Origin: Oikopleura dioica
Taxonomy: Eukaryota; Chordata; Appendicularia; Copelata; Oikopleuridae
Reading direction: 5' to 3'
DNA: 64,000 bases
Assembly (NCBI GenBank): GCA_907165135.1
Contig: OU015566.1
Span: forward strand, 13,376,157-13,440,156
The notes under the pieces were generated by a model that saw only the letters and a list, made by a program, of their open reading frames with translations, did not search any database and had not been told where the DNA came from. Each line of letters starts with the position of its first letter. Positions within the stretch are counted from its first letter, which is position 1. The position numbers were made by a program, and so were the translations under genes. Positions 58,515 through 64,000 of this stretch are shown here, one piece after another.

Positions 58515-59050
58515 TCAGAGTACACGATAGTACAAGTTCTTCACGTTGTAGTCAAAAGCACTTGGGTACCAAGGATTCGACAGATAGACAGAGATTTGTT
58601 TATTCGTCAATTCGTTCGCCTTTGACGTGGCCATTTGAAAAGAAGATATTTCTTTTCCATCTTTCTTTACAGATAAAGCTTGAAAAGAGGTGAATATAGT
58701 GAATGACTTTTGTGAATTTACCAACTGATGATGTGAAACTCGAAACTTGTTTTTGTGTAAATGTATAGGTACTCCATTTTCCATCCTGACACTGTGAAAA
58801 AGGGCCTCTTTCCCATTTGCCGTTGCGTCCCGGGGAATCATTATTATAAAGTATTGCCACATCTCCAGAACCGAACTCAGATTGCCAAATAGTGAAGAAT
58901 CTATTGCCAAAACTACCGTGAATACCACCCGTAGTGAGATGTAGTATGTTTAGCCATGAGCCACGTCCATGTCTGGTTGAGCACTCAACATCAATGGATA
59001 TCTCAAAATTTAATGCAGCCGTGAAATGTCTTTTTGAAAGTCAAGAAAAC
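58515..59050 (-). CDS. Concanavalin/laminin-G-like jellyroll domain, likely secreted
   Basis: Exons on the minus strand encode AALNFEISIDVECSTRHGRG, SWLNILHLTTGGIHGSFGNR, FFTIWQSEFGSGDVAILYNN and, in the last exon, SFQMATSKANELTNKQISVY followed by LSNPWYPSAFDYNVKNLYYR with stop at 58515. The SWxNILHLTTG, R-x-x-x-IW and ISVY-S-PW-P-A-NVKNL pattern is an animal jellyroll domain often found alone or appended in invertebrate extracellular proteins. The internal splice sites are only partly resolved. No start codon or signal peptide was found immediately upstream, so it is probably the C-terminal part of the Gla gene at 59095-59646, joined by an intron I could not define. Confidence 0.6.
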
Positions 59051-59094
59051 TAAAGAAAGTGATGTAAAGAAAAGATATCCTACTGGTAATATAA

Positions 59095-59646
59095 CTAGCA
59101 TTCGAAACTTTTCCCAAGTAGTTGTCCTCTTTTAGGTTTTATCGGAGAATTTCGGACAAATGATTTACAATTATCTTTCCCTTCACATGGATCTTTTGCA
59201 AGTATCTTTCTATTTATCTTTTCGATCAGAGCTGGCTTTTCCATGACCAATTTTTCTAAAGTTTCATCGCCAATAAGCGAGTGTGCGCATGGGTTTACAA
59301 CTTCATTGCCATAACATTCTCTGATGAAATCAGAAGACGAAATATTCTTCTCAATAGCATCGTGCCGACATAAAACGTATTTTGTCTGAAGGGAAATTAT
59401 GAACCTTTGAAGCATAATGCTTTCTATTACGTAAAGCGGCTCAGAAACTTGAAAATCATCAAAAACTTGATGAAACTCTTTCGAGTCACATGCCTCCTCG
59501 ATGCACTCTCTTTCCAAATCTCCTCTTTTCCACATCTCTTCATAACCTTCATTTGCTCTTTTCCTGCGTAAAAACGCGCTGGCTTTTTCTTTTGATAAAG
59601 TGTTTTCACCAAAGACAGATGCAAAAATGAGGATAAAAATCCTCAT
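59095..59646 (-). CDS. Vitamin-K-dependent Gla-domain protein
   Basis: ATG at 59646: MRIFILIFASVFGENTL is a signal peptide. A propeptide then ends in the basic site RRKRAN, followed by a classic Gla domain: YEEMWKRGDLERECIEEACD and SKEFHQVFDDFQ. It is rich in Glu for gamma-carboxylation, with the ERECxEExC core and the disulfide pair. After a GT-AG intron the frame continues TKYVLCRHDAIEKN, FIRECYGNEVVNPCAHS and ends GKSFEC-TAG. No EGF, kringle or protease domain follows; the next recognisable domain on this strand is the jellyroll at 58.5-59.05 kb. Expected to bind calcium and acidic phospholipid outside the cell. Confidence 0.85.
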   Translation of the reverse strand: MRIFILIFASVFGENTLSKEKASAFLRRKRANEGYEEMWKRGDLERECIEEACDSKEFHQVFDDFQVSEPLYVIESIMLQRFIISLQTKYVLCRHDAIEKNISSSDFIRECYGNEVVNPCAHSLIGDETLEKLVMEKPALIEKINRKILAKDPCEGKDNCKSFVRNSPIKPKRGQLLGKSFEC

Positions 59647-61018
59647 AATGATCTTTTAGAAAACTCAGCGTTTATGAACAAAGTCTGTTTTTTCATCCAT
59701 CTTCCGGCGTATTTATTTGAACAATCTCGAGAAAGCAAATATTTTGTATCTAGTTTGTTCTCCTTCTTGTGCATGGATAATTAATTACCCGTTGAGTGGT
59801 TTTGCTGTCTGGAAGTTGTCAAATTACGAAAGGACGCTCTCGTTGCGCTAGAATCCATCTATCACTTGGGCACGCGAGGCGGTTCCTCTTGCGACGGCTG
59901 ATCGATCATTTTTGCGTTTTCCTGCGCCACGAAAATGATGCTGGATAGCGTTTAATTAAAGTATAATATGGCAAGGAAGTGGATCGGCAATTACCCAAGC
60001 CTCCTAATCACCGCTAGGGCCCTCAAGAAAGCGAGCAAGCGAGCAAGTTTCTGAAAAAACGAGTTAAGCTGCAACCGCAATTTGGAAATTAATTTGAAAA
60101 TTGTGTCGGAGTTATTTGTTAGGTGGCTTTTTATGTTTAGGCGGCGGGAGAAAAGGCGCCGCCGTGTACCCAGGTAAACACCACAAAGAACACCACCAAA
60201 AGGACTGATTTTGTTTCTAATCCGCAGATGCAAGTTGCAACATGTTTACAACAGAAGCCCAACGATTCATTATGGAATGGAGCAGACTTTTTGTTTACGA
60301 AAAATTCTGGATTCGATAACCGAATTACGATGAAGTTTTCTTCCAAGAATTTTCTTTTTTACGGTGTATCTCTAGAATCTTGGCTAGTGGTTAGGGTTAG
60401 GGACTGGGAACACTTAACGGGGGTTTGGGGGGGCGTAGCCCCCTGGTTTAGGATTTAGGGGGGGTCCCGGGGGGCTTAGCCCCCAGGGTTAGGTTTAGGG
60501 TTAGGGGCAGCTCTAATGATAACCCCCTACTACCTTTTACAGTCGTGGAATTTGCCATTACGAACTTCTCACTCATTTCATGATTAAATTAGCTGGGATT
60601 ACAGACTCGGCGGAATGGAGAATTAGTGGCCTTGTCGAATTGTCTTTACAGCGGCTAAACCGGGCCCATTTTCATTCTCTACTTACACGGCGTTATGGTC
60701 GCTGCCCGCGCTGGGAAAAACCCACACTCGGTAATATTTATAAAGAATTTCAATTTTGACTCCTTTACGCGCCAAAAAGTACAACCCAGAACAAGCGGCT
60801 ACGGTACTTGTTTTTCGATGTCGCTTTATTTGTTCATTATTTACAGTGAAAAATTACAGTCACAAAAAATTACAGCGAGGATGAAAATGAATGAGAGGCA
60901 GCGAAGAATAATGTTTAAAAACGAGCAGATAGCATTTTTACTATTTTTTTTAAAGTCGATGGAACTGAAGAAAATCTGGCGGCCGGGCAGAACTTTTTGC
61001 TCAAGAACGAAATGAAGC
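59647..61018. other. Intergenic region containing a telomere-like block
   Basis: 1.37 kb with no gene supported. It includes the G-rich telomere-like block at 60388-60508 (listed separately). Small open frames around it have no domains. Confidence 0.45.
60388..60508. repeat. Interstitial telomere-like, G-rich repeat block
   Basis: GGTTAGGGTTAGGGACTGGG at the left and GGGTTAGGTTTAGGGTTAGG at the right enclose long G runs and two perfect hairpins, GGGGGC-GTA-GCCCCC and GGGGGCT-T-AGCCCCC. TTAGGG is the telomere unit of chordates. The block should also be able to form G-quadruplexes. It stands out sharply from the AT-rich surroundings. Confidence 0.85.
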
Positions 61019-63729
61019 TCAGCTGGTGATGGAATCGTCCATATCTTCAACGGGAGAGTCGACTTCGTTCATTTCGACGGCTTCGCCGGATTCCATCTTT
61101 TCTCGCTTGTACTTTGTTCGGCGGTTTTGGAACCAGACTTTGACCTGAAAAAAATGAGCGTTAGAAAAGTGACTGTAAAGAGCTTTTCGGTAAAAATAGC
61201 CGCATGCGGCTTCAGAGCTTCTTTTCGAAGCCGCGAAGGGCTTCATCGCAAAAGTGACAATTGTGGAAATTGCTGTCAAATGTACTAAAATTGGTATTAG
61301 AGATGCTTCAACCACATTTTGGCAGCTTTATTTTCCCCGTGCTTGAAATTCATTTAGTTATCAGCCGCCTGCCAGTGCTCGACATAAAAGGGGTTAATAT
61401 TATATTTTCGCACCTCTCGCTCTCGATTAAAAAAATCTACACATTTGGCGGCTTATCCAAATGCAGTGCGGCGGGATCAAACGCCCGAGCGCTTCCTGTC
61501 TAGAGTTCCGAGTACCAAGTTCCAATTTTGTTGTTTTTAAAAAGGTTGATAAGAAGCGTGAAGAGGCGCCGACACTGTCAGTCACACCACGCGTTGGAGG
61601 GTTAGACAGGTTAAGAAAAGAACATTGGGGCGAAATTGACATCCATCTGACAGTAAAAAAAAACGATTTTGAGCCAAAATTTCAACGATTTTAAAATTCG
61701 AATTTGACGAAAAAATGGCTCGTTTTTGATAAAGCTTATCAGCTTGTGAATGTTTCTAGAGTAAACTGAGGGTACTTTCATCAGCGAGTGGTTAACCCAT
61801 CAGCCTCATTTTTGCCAATTAAAGTGGCTTTCCAAACATAATAAATGATAACCCGTCATAACTAGCGAAAACGCTGAATTTTTCAATAAGAAAAAGTTGT
61901 TTTCTCAAATTTAAGACTCGCTGGAAAATCGCGTAATCGGATCACTTTCAAAGTGGCCCTGTTTTGCCTTCAATTAGCAAGTACTCATCTGCGTTTACAT
62001 TTCATTTTCGCGAAATTACGATCTTAGTGGGATTCATGAAAGGCGCCTCAGTTTATCCGAGGCGACCACAAGATTAAACTTATTACTTTTCGGGCGGCGG
62101 CTATTTGTGCAGTGGCTCACCGAGGTGGACCACGAGCCACGGTAAAAGCGGAGATGATGTTTAACTTTTAAGGGGGTAACCCGCCTTGTTGTCTTTGGAA
62201 GCATTTTACTGCCAAATTATCTTTTTTAATCGTCTGGTAATCGTTTTTCCAAGAATTAATGTAGTGACACCCTTATTTCAGAGCTCATTTTTCAAATGCC
62301 AAAATAAGGGTATCACTCTAAAAACTCTTGATGAAATTTCTTTTCCAAGAATTAATAAAGTGAAACCCTTATTTCAGACCTTCTTTTAACTGATGAAATA
62401 AGGGTATCAATCTACAAACTTTTGATGATTTTTTTCTCGAAAAAGGTCTACCCCCTTAAATTTTCTTTACAAAGGATGAACTTAATCCCAATGAAATCGG
62501 TTTCTTTATGATTTGGGCCCGATTCTAGCGCCCATTTTCTAAAGCGGAAGCTGCTCGTCTTCGGGGGTTCTAAGGAACACAACCTGGGCCAAAGAAAACA
62601 GCGATTTCCGCAAGGTGTAGGCACTTGGGCAAGTTAATGAGTCGGATTAGCACGCGTCGAAATCCGAGCTGCAATTTTCATCTCTTATCAGGACTAATTG
62701 CAGCGCACAAAGAGGGCTTGCTTTTCCGGTGCTTTATTTCGCGGCCGCAAATGGGGATGGACAATTATGACATTATCGCGAGAATACTATCCCCTTCAAC
62801 TATTTGCAACAAATAGCAGATTATCGCGCGAGCCTGATATGCATTTTAAAACCAATTTACCAGCAATCAGGTTCATTTTTTCGAGTACTAAATTAGCGAT
62901 CCAATTATGCTAACTTCTTTACAGAAAATGATTTTTTTTCAGAAAATCATAAATAATCTATTTTAAAGTTTCTTTTATATTTTTAGCTCTTAGAAATACT
63001 GGTACACAATTTAGAACAGTTATAGATTTACATCATGCAGTACCATGGTGGCTAGATAGACTAGAATTTTTTGAGATTGAGTCACGTGCGTAGAGTGTCC
63101 CTAATTTGAGAATTAGAACACCTCGGCGGCGGATGAAAGTCGCCTGACAAATCGCCCATTTAGAAACAATAATTTTTATTAAAAGGGTGTTTGTGACGGG
63201 ATTTCAAGCTCTGCCGATCCGGAAAATTTTTCCCCCTCAATTTCGGCAATCTTATAAATTTGAAATATCCGCCTTTTATAAAATCCAAATCAAAAAGAAA
63301 GTAGCAACCATAAAAATTCAAAAATTCATGTGCGTCAATCATGTGATTCATGTCATGTCAAAAGAGAGAGAGTTGCTATTCGGAAGTGCTAAAACGCTCC
63401 GAGTTAGAAAATAACACAAATTCCAGTTGTCACTTTTGCGGTCACTTTTTTTGGGGGCTCTTGCTTGAAAGTTACCTGTGTCTCGGTTAGGCCAAGGTTC
63501 TTTGCCAGGGTTTTTCGCTCGGCTCCGACGACATATCTACAAATTCGCGGTTAATTCTTGCCCCAAAAACAGCAATATAAAATTCATCTATTGACTTACT
63601 GGTTCTTTTTGAATTCTTGTTCGAGTCTCATCAGCTGTGCGGGAGTGAAAGCAGTTCTGATCCTCTTCGGCTTCCTGAGAAACGGATTGTTCATGAAGGG
63701 GTTGAGCGGGGACATGGTCGGATACGGAG
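61019..63729 (-). CDS. EMX: EMX-class homeobox transcription factor
   Basis: Three exons are visible: 63729-63600 (PLNPFMNNPFLRKPKRIRTA, FTPAQLMRLEQEFKKNQ), 63536-63476 (YVVGAERKTLAKNLGLTETQ) and 61144-61019 (VKVWFQNRRTKYKREKMESG, acidic tail, stop at 61019). The homeodomain is complete and EMX-specific: RKPKRIRTAF and the NxYVVGAERKxLA turn. The RKPKRIRTAF start is directly preceded by NPF repeats. Introns interrupt the homeodomain twice, after KNQ and at the Q/VKVW position. The second is 2331 nt, far longer than other introns here. The exon at 63729 opens with an acceptor, so the N terminus is probably right of the window. Confidence 0.93.
62168..62459. repeat. TTAA-flanked inverted-repeat element with internal ~98-bp tandem duplication
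   Basis: TTAA followed by GGGGGTA at 62168-62178 is mirrored by TACCCCC followed by TTAA at 62449-62459. TTAA flanks with short TIRs are the hallmark of piggyBac-type non-autonomous elements. The interior holds two diverged ~98-bp tandem units (about 62243-62340 and 62341-62437), each with ACCCTTATTTCAG and AAATAAGGGTATCA forming a hairpin. It lies inside the large EMX intron and has no coding capacity. Confidence 0.65.
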
Positions 63730-64000
63730 CTAGAAAAAAGGATGAGGAAAGTCGTGGTACACGGTTAATTCAATTTTCGCCGCTTGTTTTACTTTTAGCG
63801 CGCTAAATGCCCATCATTTCCCTGCGCCGCCAATTTCTCGCATATTTCATAATAGCCTGTTCAATAGTTCCCGCGGTGGTGGTGTTGGTTTTACACAGAA
63901 ATTACTATAATTATGCCCACCCTGCGCAGCGTATGACGCCTTGCCGCCAATTTGGCTTGCAAAGGAATTGGTGAGAAGTACACCAGGGCAGAAATTTATG

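Overview
The window looks like compact chordate nuclear DNA, most probably from an appendicularian tunicate of the Oikopleura dioica type. The organism call is inference. It rests on very short introns (mostly 30-90 nt), intergenic gaps often under 100 bp, same-strand gene runs that resemble operons, repeated non-canonical GA-AG and GC-AG introns, and animal genes such as an EMX homeobox, GAMT, INPP5E, MEPCE, SMNDC1, TBP and TPI.

Layout. 1-8.1 kb: an aminotransferase-V gene running off the left edge, a LysM/transmembrane gene (LYSMD3/4 type), a very recent 1.98-kb tandem duplication, and two secreted cysteine-rich/kelch-like paralogues. 8.7-15.6 kb: a molybdenum hydroxylase (XDH/AOX), a CAP/GAPR-1 protein, an S100-like EF-hand protein and the splicing factor SMNDC1. 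15.65-18.97 kb: a complete LTR retrotransposon with apparently identical 202-bp LTRs and a 4-bp target duplication, coding only for a gag-protease protein. 19.3-25.9 kb: four minus-strand genes with 74-94 bp gaps (DHX35, MEPCE, SOSS-B/NABP, and a membrane olfactomedin protein carrying an L1-ORF1p-like segment), a likely operon. 26-28.8 kb: a small possible axonemal gene, a small secreted protein and a GPI-type Ly6-like protein. 30.6-36.4 kb: a multi-exon PDZ scaffold resembling LMO7/LIMCH1. 36.6-45.6 kb: TBC1D30-like RabGAP, TPI, an F-box/WD-type protein and TBP, all on the minus strand. 46.8-50.3 kb: a PA-TM-RING ubiquitin ligase, a two-TM protein and a third cysteine-rich secreted protein. 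52-58 kb: INPP5E with a CaaX box, a C3HC4 RING protein and GAMT. 58.5-64 kb: a Gla-domain protein next to a jellyroll domain, a telomere-like G-rich block, and an EMX homeobox gene split by a 2.3-kb intron that holds a TTAA-flanked repeat element.

Most genes are housekeeping functions that do not form one pathway. The more unusual content is the shared cysteine spacing in three secreted genes, the tandem duplication that yields a predicted soluble LysM protein, the TM/coiled-coil/L1-ORF1p-like/olfactomedin architecture, the gag-protease-only LTR element beside SMNDC1, and several non-coding inverted-repeat elements. Exon models were read by eye from reading frame and splice signals. Where phases were checked this is stated; no alignment or expression data were available.
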